DNA of 64,000 nucleotides from Roseomonas gilardii subsp. gilardii (GTDB lineage Bacteria; Pseudomonadota; Alphaproteobacteria; Acetobacterales; Acetobacteraceae): NCBI RefSeq assembly GCF_023078375.1, contig NZ_CP095554.1, positions 2,876,001 to 2,940,000 of the forward strand, read 5' to 3'. Shown piece by piece: positions 26,759 to 35,684 of this stretch (position 1 is its first letter; each line of letters starts with the position of its first letter). The notes under the pieces were generated by a model. It saw only the letters and a program-made list of their open reading frames with translations, ran no database searches and was not told where the DNA came from. The position numbers and the translations under genes were made by a program.

Positions 26759-27728
26759 TCCACCCCTCCGCCGCGAGGGGCCGGGCCTCCCGCCCCCCGG
26801 CGCCGGGACCGCCCAGACCAGGCCGTTCCTGGCGGGCCTGTTCCTGGCGGGCCTGGCCCTGTCCTCCTGCGGCCCGCGCCAGCCTCCGGTGGCGCCGACA
26901 CCCGCCGTCTATACGATCGGCCAGCCCTACAGCATGGGCGGCCTCTGGTCCTATCCACGCGAGGATTACGGGCTGGTCGAGACCGGGCTGGCGACCGTGC
27001 TGCCGGATGCGCGCGGCGGGCGGCGCACCACGGATGGGGAAACCTATGATCCGGTGTTGCTGACCGCGCAGCACCGCACGCTGCAACTCCCCACCATCCT
27101 GCGCGTGACCAATCTGGAGAACGGCCGCAGCCTTTCAGTGCGGGTCAATGATCGCGGGCCGCAGGATCCGGGGCGGGTGATCGGCCTGTCCCCGCGCGCT
27201 GCGGAACTGCTCGGCATCGCCCCAGGCCGTCCGGCCCAGGTCCGGATCGCGGTGGAGGCGGACCCCTCCCGCGCCCTGGCCGCCTCGCTCCCCCGCGCAC
27301 CGGGCGAGATGCCCGCGCTGGAGATCGCCACCGCAGCGGCCGGGACCGTGCAGCGTGAAAGCCTCGATCCGCCACCCGGCGCCCATGGGGGCAGGCCGGG
27401 GCAGGCCATTCCTGGGCCCGCTCCCGGGACCGCCGCCATGCCGGAGCCGGATCGCACCCCACCGCCGGAACGGCTGCCGGAGCGCGTGAGCCAGGGGCCG
27501 GCCACGCCCGGCCGCCTGCTGATCCAGCTCGGCAGCTTCACGGGCGCCGACGCGGCCCGCCGGCTCGCGGCCCGTGTGCCCGGCGCACGGGCCGAGCCCT
27601 TCGGCCCGGGCCGGCGCCCGGAATGGCGGGTGCGGCTGGGGCCCTTCCCGGATGCGGCTTCCGCGGACCAGGCTCTTGAGCAGGTGCTGCGCACGGGCGT
27701 ATCGGAAGCGCGCATTCTGGTCGATTGA
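26755..27728 (+). CDS. rlpA: RlpA-like septal ring lipoprotein with SPOR domain; frameshift in the leader
   Basis: Septal peptidoglycan-binding/lytic lipoprotein. The lipobox is LALSSC; the double-psi beta-barrel spans GLASV-like ETGLATVLPDARGG to VRVNDRGPQDPGRVIGLS, and a C-terminal SPOR domain starts at RLLIQLGSFTGADAARRLA. In the frame carrying these domains there is no usable start near the leader; only an ATG at 26718 inside mltB would do. A GTG at 26755, overlapping the mltB stop, opens a good leader (MIHPSAARGRASRPP) in the frame one base off. Adding one C to the C6 run 26793-26798 joins it to GAGTAQTRPFLAGLFLAGLA. I annotate that joined gene, about 324 residues. Confidence 0.8.
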
Positions 27729-27779
27729 TTGTGGCAGGATGGATTTCCGGCTCCGGGGGCTGGCCAGGGGGCCAGTTGG

Positions 27780-27804
27780 GGGAACTCGTCCCGAGGGAAC
27801 TCGT
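27780..27804. repeat. Short direct repeat upstream of the D,D-carboxypeptidase gene
   Basis: GGGAACTCGT occurs at 27780-27789 and again at 27795-27804, 15 bases apart, within the 121-base gap between rlpA and the carboxypeptidase gene. No function is evident; a regulator site or chance duplication are both possible. Confidence 0.35.
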
Positions 27805-27849
27805 GGGGGGAAGCCCGGGGATGCCGGACAGGTAGGGGAATTTCTCGAC

Positions 27850-29082
27850 ATGGCGAAGCGCCGTGAATTGCTGGGGGCTGTGGCTGCGGTGGGGGCCGGG
27901 GCCGGCCTCGTGGGATGGACGGGCGAGGCCCTGGCGCAGCGCCGGGCCGCCCCCCATGCCGCCGCGAGGAAGCCGGCGGCCCCGCTGCCGCCCTCCGACC
28001 CCGCCTCGACGCCGCTCGGGCCGGTGGACACGCAGGCGCGGCAGGCCATCCTGATCGACGTCAACACCGGCGCGGTGCTGCTGGAGAAGAACGCCGACGA
28101 GCGGATGACGCCGTCCTCCATGACCAAGCTGATGACGATGTACATCGTCTTCGACATGATCCGGCAGGGCCGCCTGCGCATGGACCAGGAGCTGCCGGTC
28201 AGCGAGCGCGCCTGGCGCATGGGCGGCTCCAAGATGTTCGTCGCCCTCGGCTCCCAGGTTGCGGTGAAGGACCTGATCCAGGGCGTTATCGTCCAGTCGG
28301 GCAACGATGCCTGCGTCGTCTTCGCCGAGGCCATCTCGGGCAGCGAGGACCAGTTCGCCGAGCTGATGAACGACTACGGCAAGAAGTTCGGCCTCCGGGG
28401 CACCAACTTCCGCAACTCCTCCGGCTGGCCCGACCCGAACCACTACATGACGGCCCGCGACCTCACCATCGTCTCCCGCAAGCTGTTGCAGGATTTCCCG
28501 CAGGAGGCGCAATACTACAACGAGCGCTCCTTCCGCTGGAACAACATCACCCAGGAGAACCGCAACCCGCTGCTGGCCCGCATGGCCGGGGCCGACGGGC
28601 TGAAGACCGGGCATACCGAGGATGGCGGCTATGGCCTCGTCGGCACGGTGAAGCGCGGCGACCGGCGCCTGCTGCTGGTGGTGAACGGCCTGAACACCAT
28701 GCGGGCGCGGGGCGAGGAGGGCGAGCGGCTGCTCGAATGGGGCTTCCGCGAGTTCGACAACGTCACCCTGTTCCGTGCCGCCGAGACGGTGGAGGAAGCG
28801 CCTGTCTATCTGGGCGACCGGCCGACCGTGCCGCTGGTCGGCGGGCGCGACCTCGTCCTCACCCTGCCGCGCGGCTGGCGGAAGAACCTGGAGGTCAAGG
28901 TCAGCTACAGCGCGCCGTTGCAGGCCCCGGTGGCCAAGGGGCAGGAGGTGGGCAAGATCCATGTCTCTGGCCAGGGCGTGCCGGAGATGAGCCTGCCGCT
29001 GATCGCCGGCGCCGATATCGGGAAAATGGGGCTCGTGGCCCGCATCCCGGCGGTGATCGGGCGCTGGGTCTCGGGCTCCTGA
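27850..29082 (+). CDS. D-alanyl-D-alanine carboxypeptidase (PBP5/6-like, DacA/DacC family)
   Basis: Periplasmic low-molecular-weight penicillin-binding protein that trims the terminal D-Ala of stem peptides; 410 residues. A signal peptide MAKRRELLGAVAAVGAGAG ends near ALAQ. The active-site motif SMTK has Ser90 and Lys93; the second motif is QSGNDACVVFAE and the third is GLKTGHTEDGGYG. A C-terminal PBP5-type beta domain follows from about residue 310 (PTVPLVGGRDLVLTLPRGW). It is followed after 14 bp by tmk, and probably starts the tmk-holB-metG-tatD run. It lies with MltB and RlpA as a cell-wall group. Confidence 0.93.
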   Translation: MAKRRELLGAVAAVGAGAGLVGWTGEALAQRRAAPHAAARKPAAPLPPSDPASTPLGPVDTQARQAILIDVNTGAVLLEKNADERMTPSSMTKLMTMYIVFDMIRQGRLRMDQELPVSERAWRMGGSKMFVALGSQVAVKDLIQGVIVQSGNDACVVFAEAISGSEDQFAELMNDYGKKFGLRGTNFRNSSGWPDPNHYMTARDLTIVSRKLLQDFPQEAQYYNERSFRWNNITQENRNPLLARMAGADGLKTGHTEDGGYGLVGTVKRGDRRLLLVVNGLNTMRARGEEGERLLEWGFREFDNVTLFRAAETVEEAPVYLGDRPTVPLVGGRDLVLTLPRGWRKNLEVKVSYSAPLQAPVAKGQEVGKIHVSGQGVPEMSLPLIAGADIGKMGLVARIPAVIGRWVSGS

Positions 29083-29096
29083 GCAGACCTGCATCC

Positions 29097-29723
29097 ATGA
29101 TGACGGGCCGGCTGATCACGCTGGAGGGCGGAGAAGGGGCGGGGAAGACCACGCTCGCCCGCGCCCTGGTCCAGCGCCTGGCCCTGGCCGGCCTGCCGGT
29201 GCTGCGCACGCGTGAGCCCGGCGGCGCGCCGGGGGCGGAGGCAGTGCGCCGCCTCGTGCTGGAGCGTGGCGGCTGGGACCCTGTGGCCGAGGCCATGCTG
29301 ATGGCGGCCGCCCGGCGCGAACATGTGGCCCATACGGTGCGCCCGGCGCTGGAGGCCGGGATCTGGGTGGTCTCCGACCGCTTCGCCGACAGCACCATGG
29401 TCTATCAGGGCCTCGCGGGGCCGGTCGGGCCGGAACGCTGCCGAACCCTCGCCGATCTGGCGCTGGAGGGGCTGAAGCCCGACCTGACCCTGGTGCTGGA
29501 CGTGCCGCCGGGCACCGGGACGCGCCGTGCCCTGGGCCGCGGCGACACCAACCGCTTCGAGGCGCGGGAGCAGGCCTTCCACGAGCGCGTCCGCCAGGGC
29601 TTCCGCGATATCGCGGCGGCCGAGCCGGGACGTTGTGCCGTGCTGGATGCCACGGGCACGCCGCATGCGGTGCTGCTGTCCGCGCTGGCCGCGATCCGGG
29701 ACCGGCTGGGGCAGGGGGCATGA
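29097..29723 (+). CDS. tmk: Thymidylate kinase
   Basis: Phosphorylates dTMP to dTDP; 208 residues. P-loop LEGGEGAGKTTLARAL at the N-terminus, the DR motif in WVVSDRFADSTMVYQG, and the dTMP-site REPGG (LRTREPGGAPGAEAVR). The lid arginines are in GDTNRFEAREQAFHERVR. Two consecutive ATG codons open the gene. The TGA overlaps the holB ATG (ATGA), as is common for this pair. Confidence 0.95.
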   Translation: MMTGRLITLEGGEGAGKTTLARALVQRLALAGLPVLRTREPGGAPGAEAVRRLVLERGGWDPVAEAMLMAAARREHVAHTVRPALEAGIWVVSDRFADSTMVYQGLAGPVGPERCRTLADLALEGLKPDLTLVLDVPPGTGTRRALGRGDTNRFEAREQAFHERVRQGFRDIAAAEPGRCAVLDATGTPHAVLLSALAAIRDRLGQGA

Positions 29724-30764
29724 GCCCGCCGCCGGAACCGCGGGGCAATCCCGACCTCTTCGGCCAGGACGGCGCCGCCCTGGCCCTGCTGGATGCGGCG
29801 AGGGGGGCGGCCGCACCATGCCTGGCTCTTCGCCGGCCCCCTGGGGGTGGGCAAGGCGACGCTGGCCTATCGCTATGCCCGCTGGCTCCTGGCCGGGCAG
29901 CCCGATGCCGTGGAGCAGCCGCTGCGGGTCGATCCGCGCGACCCCGTCTTCGCCCGGGTGGCGAACGGTGCCCATGCCGATCTGCGGACGCTTTCGCCCG
30001 AGGTGGCCGAGGGCAAGGTGAAGCGGCAGATCTCGGTGGAAGAGGCGCGGGAGGTGCCGCGCTTCCTGTCCATGACTCCCGCCGAGGGCGGCTGGCGCGC
30101 GGTGATCGTGGATGAGGCCGCGGCCCTGGCGAACGAGGCACAGAACGCCCTGCTCAAGACGCTGGAGGAACCGCCGGCCCGGGCGGTGCTGATCCTGGTC
30201 ACGGACGCGCCGGACCGGCTTCTGCCCACGGTGCGCTCCCGCTGCCGGCGGCTCGATCTGCCGGCGCTGGAGACGCCGCTGCTGGAAAGCCTGCTGGCCC
30301 GCTGGCTGCCGGAGATGGGCGAGGGGGAGCGTGCCACGCTGGCTGGCCTCGCCGCCGGCTCCCCGGGCCGGGCTCTGCGGCTTGCCGAGGGCGAGGCCCT
30401 GGCCTTGCAGGAGGAGGTGGAGTCCTTCCTCCGCAGCCTGCCGAGGCCGGAGCCGCGCGCCCTGCACAATCTGGCCGACCGCCTGGCCGCCAAGCGGGAC
30501 GGCAGCAGCTTCACCACCTTCGTCAACCTGTTGCGCGACGCGATCGCCACGGCGGTCCGCCAGGCCGGCCGGGGCGCCCCGCCGCCGCCCTGGCTGGGGA
30601 TGCGCCCGCTTGCGGACTGGGCGGGGCTGTGGGACACCCTGGGGCGAATGGCGGAAGAGACGGAGCTGCTGAACCTCGATCGCAAGCAGGCGGTCCTGGT
30701 CGGCCTCGGCGCGCTCGCGGAGCCCCAGGGGACGTCGCAAACCGGCGGTCCCGGGCGACGCTGA
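29720..30764 (+). CDS. holB: DNA polymerase III subunit delta' (HolB); apparent one-base insertion near the 5' end
   Basis: Clamp-loader subunit delta', about 347 residues once repaired. The start at 29720 overlaps tmk and gives MSPPPEPRGNPDLFGQDGAA in one frame. From about 29808 the gene continues in the next frame as GRPHHAWLFAGPLGVGKATL, the normal position of the P-loop. The two join perfectly (LLDAARG, then RPHHAW) if the G6 run 29802-29807 is read as G5. Downstream features are VDEAAALANEAQNALLKTLE and VRSRCRRLDLP (SRC motif). Because holB is normally essential, a sequencing error or a slippage mechanism is more likely than inactivation. Confidence 0.85.
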
Positions 30765-30823
30765 CCACCGCGACCCACCGTCGCCTCCGCCCCTGATGCA
30801 GCGCGAGCGATGGGAACGCGACG

Positions 30824-32347
30824 ATGAGCGAAGCGCAGCGCTTCTTTCTCACCACCCCGATCTACTACGTGAACGACAAGCCGCATATCGGCCATGCCTA
30901 TACCGGCATCGCCGCCGATGTGCTGGCGCGCTGGAAGCGCATGGCCGGCTTTGACGTCCTGTTCCTGACCGGCACGGACGAGCATGGGCAGAAGGTGGAG
31001 AAGGCGGCCCAGACAGCGGGGGAGGACCCGCAGGCTTTCACCGACCGCGTCTCCCAGGCCTTCCGCGACCTGGCGAAGCTGGACGGGTTGTCCAACGACG
31101 ACTTCATCCGCACCACGGAGGAGCGGCACAAGAAGGCCTGCGCCGCGCTGTGGCAGAGGCTCGTCGAGAAGGGCCAGATCTATCTGGGCCATTACGAAGG
31201 CTGGTACGCCGTCCGCGACGAGGCTTTCTATGGCCCCGACGAGATCGAGGAGCGCGACGGGCAGCGCTATGCCATCGCCTCCGGCGCCCCGGTCGAGTGG
31301 ACGCAGGAGCCGTCCTACTTCTTCCGCCTGAGCGAATGGGGCGGGAAGCTGCTGGAGTTCTACGAGGCCAACCCGGACTTCATCGCGCCGAATTCCCGCC
31401 GCAACGAGGTGCTGAGCTTCGTGAAGGCGGGGCTGCAGGATCTCTCCATCTCGCGCACCTCCTTCACCTGGGGCGTGCCGGTGCCGGGGGACGAGAAGCA
31501 TGTGATGTATGTCTGGCTCGACGCGCTCACCAACTACCTGACCGCGGCGGGCTATCCCGGCGAGGCGCCCTGGTGGCCGGCCGATGTGCATTTCGTGGGC
31601 AAGGACATCCTGCGCTTCCATGCCATCTATTGGCCCGCCTTTCTGATGGCTGCCGATCTGCCGCCGCCGAAGCGTGTCTTCGCCCATGGCTGGTGGACGA
31701 ATGAGGGGCGGAAGATCTCCAAATCCCTGGGCAATGTGATCGATCCCGTGGCGCTGGTGGAGGAATTCGCCCTCGACCCGGTGCGCTATTTCCTGCTGCG
31801 CGAAGTGCCCTTCGGCAATGATGGCGATTTCAGCCGGAAGGCCCTGATCTCCCGCCTGAACAACGAGCTGGCGAACGATCTTGGCAATCTGGCTCAGCGT
31901 ACCCTGTCGATGATCCAGCGGAATTGCGATGGCCGGCTGCCGCCGCTGAGCCCACCGACGGAAGCCGACCGCGAGTTGCTGGAGGCCATGGGCAGCCTGC
32001 CTGACTCGGTGGGCGAAGCCCTCGACCGCCAGGCCTTCCACGAGGCGCTGGAGCGGATCTGGGTGGTCGTGCGCCTGGGCAACGCCTGGATCGATGCGCA
32101 GAAGCCCTGGTCGCTGAAGAAGACCGACCCGGAGCGCATGGGCGCGGTGCTGCGCAACCTGCACAGCACGCTGCGGATGCTGGCCACGGTGCTGCTGCCC
32201 TTCATGCCCGGCACCATGGGGGCGCTGCTGGATCAGCTCGGCGTGGGCGAGGGGGAGCGGACGCTCTCCACACTGAAGGCCCTGCCGGAAGGCACGGTGC
32301 TGCCGCCGCCGACGCCGCTGTTCCGCAAGATCGAGGTCGAGGCGTGA
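30824..32347 (+). CDS. metG: Methionine-tRNA ligase
   Basis: Class I aminoacyl-tRNA synthetase, 507 residues. The HIGH motif is VNDKPHIGHAYTG and the KMSKS loop is GRKISKSLGNVIDP. The connective insert lacks CxxC zinc knuckles (it reads YEGWYAVRDEAFYGPDEIEE), so this is the zinc-free, mitochondrial-like form. There is no C-terminal tRNA-binding (Trbp111) domain. It lies in an informational gene run, and its TGA overlaps the GTG start of tatD. Confidence 0.95.
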   Translation: MSEAQRFFLTTPIYYVNDKPHIGHAYTGIAADVLARWKRMAGFDVLFLTGTDEHGQKVEKAAQTAGEDPQAFTDRVSQAFRDLAKLDGLSNDDFIRTTEERHKKACAALWQRLVEKGQIYLGHYEGWYAVRDEAFYGPDEIEERDGQRYAIASGAPVEWTQEPSYFFRLSEWGGKLLEFYEANPDFIAPNSRRNEVLSFVKAGLQDLSISRTSFTWGVPVPGDEKHVMYVWLDALTNYLTAAGYPGEAPWWPADVHFVGKDILRFHAIYWPAFLMAADLPPPKRVFAHGWWTNEGRKISKSLGNVIDPVALVEEFALDPVRYFLLREVPFGNDGDFSRKALISRLNNELANDLGNLAQRTLSMIQRNCDGRLPPLSPPTEADRELLEAMGSLPDSVGEALDRQAFHEALERIWVVVRLGNAWIDAQKPWSLKKTDPERMGAVLRNLHSTLRMLATVLLPFMPGTMGALLDQLGVGEGERTLSTLKALPEGTVLPPPTPLFRKIEVEA

Positions 32348-33126
32348 TCGAAACGATCACCGACAGCCACTGCCATCTCGACTACTTCAGCGAGGAGGAG
32401 GTCGAGGCGGTGGTTGGCCGTGCCCGCGAGGCGGGCGTGGGGCGGATGATCACCATCGGCACCAAGATCGCTCAGGCGGAGGCGGTGAGGGGGCTGACCG
32501 AGCGCTTCCCGGATGTCTGGGGCACGGTCGGCGTGCATCCGCTGAGCATCCATGAGGTGCCGATGCCGGAGGAGGCCGAGATCGCCGCCGCCGCCGACCA
32601 TCCGCGCATCGTGGGCATCGGCGAGACCGGGCTGGACTACCACTACGCGGCCGAGCATGCGGCCATCCAGGCGGAGAGCTTCCGGCGCCATATCCGCGTG
32701 GCCCGGCGCCTTGGCCTGCCGGTCGTGGTGCATACGCGCGCGGCGGATGAGGACACGGCCCGCATCCTGCGCGAGGAGCGTGAGTCGGGTGGGGCTTTCG
32801 ATGTGCTGCTGCACTGCTTCTCCTCCGGCCGCGCCCTGGCGGAGGAGGTCGTGGCGGCGGGCGGCCATGTCTCCTTCTCCGGCATCATGACCTTCCCGAA
32901 AAGCCAGGATATCAGGGATGTGGCACGCGATCTTCCAGCGGATCGTCTGCTCGTGGAAACGGACGCGCCCTATCTCGCGCCAGCACCTTTCCGCGGCAAG
33001 CGCTGCGAGCCGGCCCATGTCATGCACACGGCCCGGAAACTGGCCGAAGTCAGGGGGATGAGCCTGGAAGAGCTTGCCGCACTGACCACAGGAAACGTCA
33101 GAAGGCTTTTCAAGAAGATCGCCTAA
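32344..33126 (+). CDS. TatD family metal-dependent hydrolase (YcfH-like)
   Basis: Amidohydrolase-fold DNase/hydrolase, 260 residues, GTG start overlapping the metG stop (GTGA). Metal ligands are visible as the N-terminal HxH in DSHCHLDYF, the Glu in GIGETGLDYHYA, a His in PVVVHTRAADEDT, LLHCFSSG, and the terminal Asp in LLVETDAPYLAP. The metG-tatD-MBL order is conserved in many Alphaproteobacteria. A role in DNA repair or 3' end trimming is from family knowledge. Confidence 0.92.
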   Translation: MIETITDSHCHLDYFSEEEVEAVVGRAREAGVGRMITIGTKIAQAEAVRGLTERFPDVWGTVGVHPLSIHEVPMPEEAEIAAAADHPRIVGIGETGLDYHYAAEHAAIQAESFRRHIRVARRLGLPVVVHTRAADEDTARILREERESGGAFDVLLHCFSSGRALAEEVVAAGGHVSFSGIMTFPKSQDIRDVARDLPADRLLVETDAPYLAPAPFRGKRCEPAHVMHTARKLAEVRGMSLEELAALTTGNVRRLFKKIA

Positions 33127-33136
33127 GGAGCTGTTC

Positions 33137-33925
33137 TTGTTGAAAATCACTATTCTGGGCTGTGGCAGTTCCGGAGGCGTGCCGATCATCGGCGGTGCGG
33201 ATGGGCATGGCGACTGGGGGGCCTGCGACCCTGGTGAGCCACGGAACCGCCGCAGCCGTTCCAGCATCCTGATCCAGGAGATCGGCGGGCAAACCCTGCT
33301 GGTCGATGCCGGACCCGACATGCGGACGCAGCTTCTGGCTGTGGGCTGCGCCTGGGTGGATGCGATCCTGCTGACCCATTCCCATGCCGACCACGTCATG
33401 GGGCTGGACGATGTGCGGCAGCTCAACCGCCTCATGGACCGGGCCTTGCCGTGCTTCGGCACGCTGGCGACGCTGGAGGATGCCGCTCGCCGCTTCGACT
33501 ATGCCTTCCGTGAGCCGACACCGACCTTCTATCGGCCGGCGCTGGTACCCGTGGAGATCGATGCGGGGCAGGAGATCGAGGCCGCCGGCTTTCCGATCCG
33601 TCTGTTCCGGCAGGACCATAAGGTCATGGACACGCTGGGGCTGAGGATCGGCAACTTCGCTTATTCGACCGATGTGGTGGTGATGCCGGAGGAAAGCCTG
33701 GAGCAGCTCCATGGGCTCGATACCTGGATCGTCGGCTGTTTCGGCCGGCGCCCGCATCCGGTGCATGCGCATCTGGAGCAGGTGGTGCAATGGGTGGAGC
33801 AGATCCGTCCGCGCCGTACGATCCTGACGCATATGGGGCCGGATCTGGACTGGGCCTGGATGCAGGCGAACCTGCCGGATGGCATCGAGGCGGCCCATGA
33901 CGGGCTGGTGCTGGAAAGCCGCTGA
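33137..33925 (+). CDS. MBL-fold metallo-hydrolase (PhnP-like)
   Basis: Metallo-beta-lactamase-fold phosphodiesterase-type hydrolase, 262 residues. It begins LLKITILGCGSSGGVPIIGG, the typical PhnP/RNase Z-like opening, and has the metal motif THSHADHVMGLDD. Later ligands are in RQDHKVMDTLGLRIG and the terminal ILTHMGPDLDW. The start is TTG at 33137, 6 bases after an AAGGAG ribosome site; the next codon is also TTG. It follows tatD by 10 bp and is in the same unit. The substrate is unknown. Confidence 0.88.
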   Translation: MLKITILGCGSSGGVPIIGGADGHGDWGACDPGEPRNRRSRSSILIQEIGGQTLLVDAGPDMRTQLLAVGCAWVDAILLTHSHADHVMGLDDVRQLNRLMDRALPCFGTLATLEDAARRFDYAFREPTPTFYRPALVPVEIDAGQEIEAAGFPIRLFRQDHKVMDTLGLRIGNFAYSTDVVVMPEESLEQLHGLDTWIVGCFGRRPHPVHAHLEQVVQWVEQIRPRRTILTHMGPDLDWAWMQANLPDGIEAAHDGLVLESR

Positions 33926-33952
33926 GCCCACTCCGGCCTCTGATTATTTAAC

Positions 33953-33966
33953 ATAATATATATTAT
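33953..33966. promoter_or_regulatory. AT-only 14-bp palindrome upstream of mazG
   Basis: ATAATATATATTAT is a perfect palindrome in the 50-base gap before mazG. The surrounding 33941-33975 is almost entirely A/T, in stark contrast to the GC-rich surroundings. It contains TATTAT, one mismatch from a -10 hexamer, 10 bases before the mazG ATG, but no convincing -35. A combined promoter/operator for mazG is the best reading. Confidence 0.5.
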
Positions 33967-33975
33967 CGAAATTCT

Positions 33976-34839
33976 ATGGACAGGCCCATGAACCCAGCCA
34001 ATCCGTCCTCCCCCGGCTTTTCCTCCGCTCCGGAAGGACCGGAACGCGAGGATGCGGCCCGGGAGATCCGGCGCCTCCTGAACATCATGGCGCGGCTCCG
34101 GGCTCCGGATGGTTGCCCCTGGGATCAGGTACAGGATTTCGACAGCATCGCGCCCTATACGATCGAGGAAGCCTATGAGGTCGCGGACGCCATCGCCCGC
34201 CGCGACTGGCCGGCCCTGCGCGACGAGTTGGGCGACCTGTTGTTCCAGGCCGTCTATCACGCGCAGATGGCCGAGGAAGCCGGGCATTTCCGCTTCGCTG
34301 ACGTGGCGCGCTCCATCGGCGACAAGATGCTGGCGCGGCACCCGCATGTCTTCGGCTCGGCAGAGATCGCCGACGCCGCCGCCCAGACCGAGGCCTGGGA
34401 GGTCCGCAAATCCGCCGAACGGGCCAGGCGTGGCGAGACCGGGACGCTGGCGGGAGTGCCGGATGCCCTCCCCGCCCTGACCCGCGCCGCCAAGCTGACC
34501 CGCCGGGCCGGCCGGGTCGGCTTCGACTGGCCGGACGCGGAATCCGTGCTGGAAAAGCTGGCGGAGGAAACGGCGGAACTGCGGGCCGAACTGCCCGGCG
34601 CCGACCGCGCGCGGCTGGAGGACGAGATGGGCGACATGCTCTTCGTCCTGGCCAATCTGGCGCGGAAGCTGGACCTCGACCCGGAGCAGTGCCTGAACCG
34701 GGCGAATGCCAAGTTCGAACGCCGCTTCGGGGCCATCGAAGCGGCCCTGGCCAGCGAGGGCCGCGCGCCGCGCGACGCCTCGCTGGAGGAGATGGAGGCC
34801 CTCTGGCAGGCCGCCAAGGTGGCGGAACGCCAGAGGTAA
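33976..34839 (+). CDS. mazG: Nucleoside triphosphate pyrophosphohydrolase MazG
   Basis: House-cleaning NTP pyrophosphatase, 287 residues with two MazG repeats. The first half has the opening LRAPDGCPWDQVQDFDSI, the EExxE helix in YTIEEAYEVADAI and the ELGDLLFQAVYHA block. The second half repeats it as EKLAEETAELRAELPGADR and DEMGDMLFVLANLARKL. The ATG at 33976 gives MDRPMNPANPS; a second ATG at 33988 is possible. It is separated from the MBL gene by an AT-rich palindromic patch and converges on the IMPase gene with only four bases between stops. Confidence 0.93.
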   Translation: MDRPMNPANPSSPGFSSAPEGPEREDAAREIRRLLNIMARLRAPDGCPWDQVQDFDSIAPYTIEEAYEVADAIARRDWPALRDELGDLLFQAVYHAQMAEEAGHFRFADVARSIGDKMLARHPHVFGSAEIADAAAQTEAWEVRKSAERARRGETGTLAGVPDALPALTRAAKLTRRAGRVGFDWPDAESVLEKLAEETAELRAELPGADRARLEDEMGDMLFVLANLARKLDLDPEQCLNRANAKFERRFGAIEAALASEGRAPRDASLEEMEALWQAAKVAERQR

Positions 34840-34843
34840 GAAC

Positions 34844-35677
34844 CTAGCCGCCCAGTAGGGTTTCCCGCAGTTCCTGCCAGGAGTCACGGTCCGGCGCGCA
34901 GATCAGCCCGCCGGCCCGCACCCGTGCCGCGCCATAGGGGCTCCCGTCGAACTGGGCGGAATAGCCCCCGGCTTCCTGGTGCAGCAGCCAACCCGGGGCG
35001 TGATCCCAGGGCATCAGGCGGTTGTAGAAGGTCGCGTGGATATGGCCGCTCGCCAGGAGCAGGTATTCATGCGCGGCGCAGCGGAAATGAAAGGTCGAGC
35101 CCAGCGCCGGCAGGCGAGTCACCACATGCGAACGCAGCGGCTCCGGCAGATAGGTCCAGGAGACCCCCGCCACCATGCGCCCCACCGGCACCGGCTCGGC
35201 CACCTGCAAGGTGCCGGTCCTGGTCCCATCCGCCGCCTCGTTCCAGGCGCCCTCGCCGCGCAGCGCCACGGTGGTGTCGTCGCTCACCGGGTCGTGGATC
35301 CAGGCGGCGATGACCTCGCCGCGCTGGAAGGCCGCCGCCATGGTGCCAAAGAGCGGCACGCCCGCGGCGAAATTCGCGGTGCCATCCACCGGATCGACCA
35401 CGAAAGCCAGTTCCGCATCCGCCAGCCGGTCCAGCAATGCCGGATCGGCGGCGGTTGCTTCCTCACCCACCACCACGCAGCCCGGCAGCATGGCCTGGAG
35501 CCCGGCGGTGATGTGGCGCTCCGCCGCCTCGTCCGCATCGGTCACCAGGTCGGTCGGGCCGGTCTTGATCCGCACCGCTCCCTCCGCCAGGCGGCGGAAG
35601 CGGGGCATGATCTCACGCTGCGCCGCCTCGCGCAGCAACTGGGCAATGTCGGTCACCGCCCGGGCATTGATGGTCAT
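34844..35677 (-). CDS. Inositol monophosphatase family protein
   Basis: Magnesium-dependent, lithium-sensitive-type phosphatase, 277 residues. Metal sites are GEEATAAD (Glu), then VVDPVDGTANFAAGVP with both aspartates, and the C-terminal MPWDHAPGWLLHQEAGGYSA. Substrate could be inositol-1-phosphate, histidinol phosphate or 3'-phosphoadenosine phosphate; family alone cannot decide. The ATG at 35677 is chosen; it starts 7 bases after hflX ends and is the last gene of the ntr-hfq-hflX unit. Confidence 0.88.
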   Translation of the reverse strand: MTINARAVTDIAQLLREAAQREIMPRFRRLAEGAVRIKTGPTDLVTDADEAAERHITAGLQAMLPGCVVVGEEATAADPALLDRLADAELAFVVDPVDGTANFAAGVPLFGTMAAAFQRGEVIAAWIHDPVSDDTTVALRGEGAWNEAADGTRTGTLQVAEPVPVGRMVAGVSWTYLPEPLRSHVVTRLPALGSTFHFRCAAHEYLLLASGHIHATFYNRLMPWDHAPGWLLHQEAGGYSAQFDGSPYGAARVRAGGLICAPDRDSWQELRETLLGG

Positions 35678-35684
35678 GGCTGTC

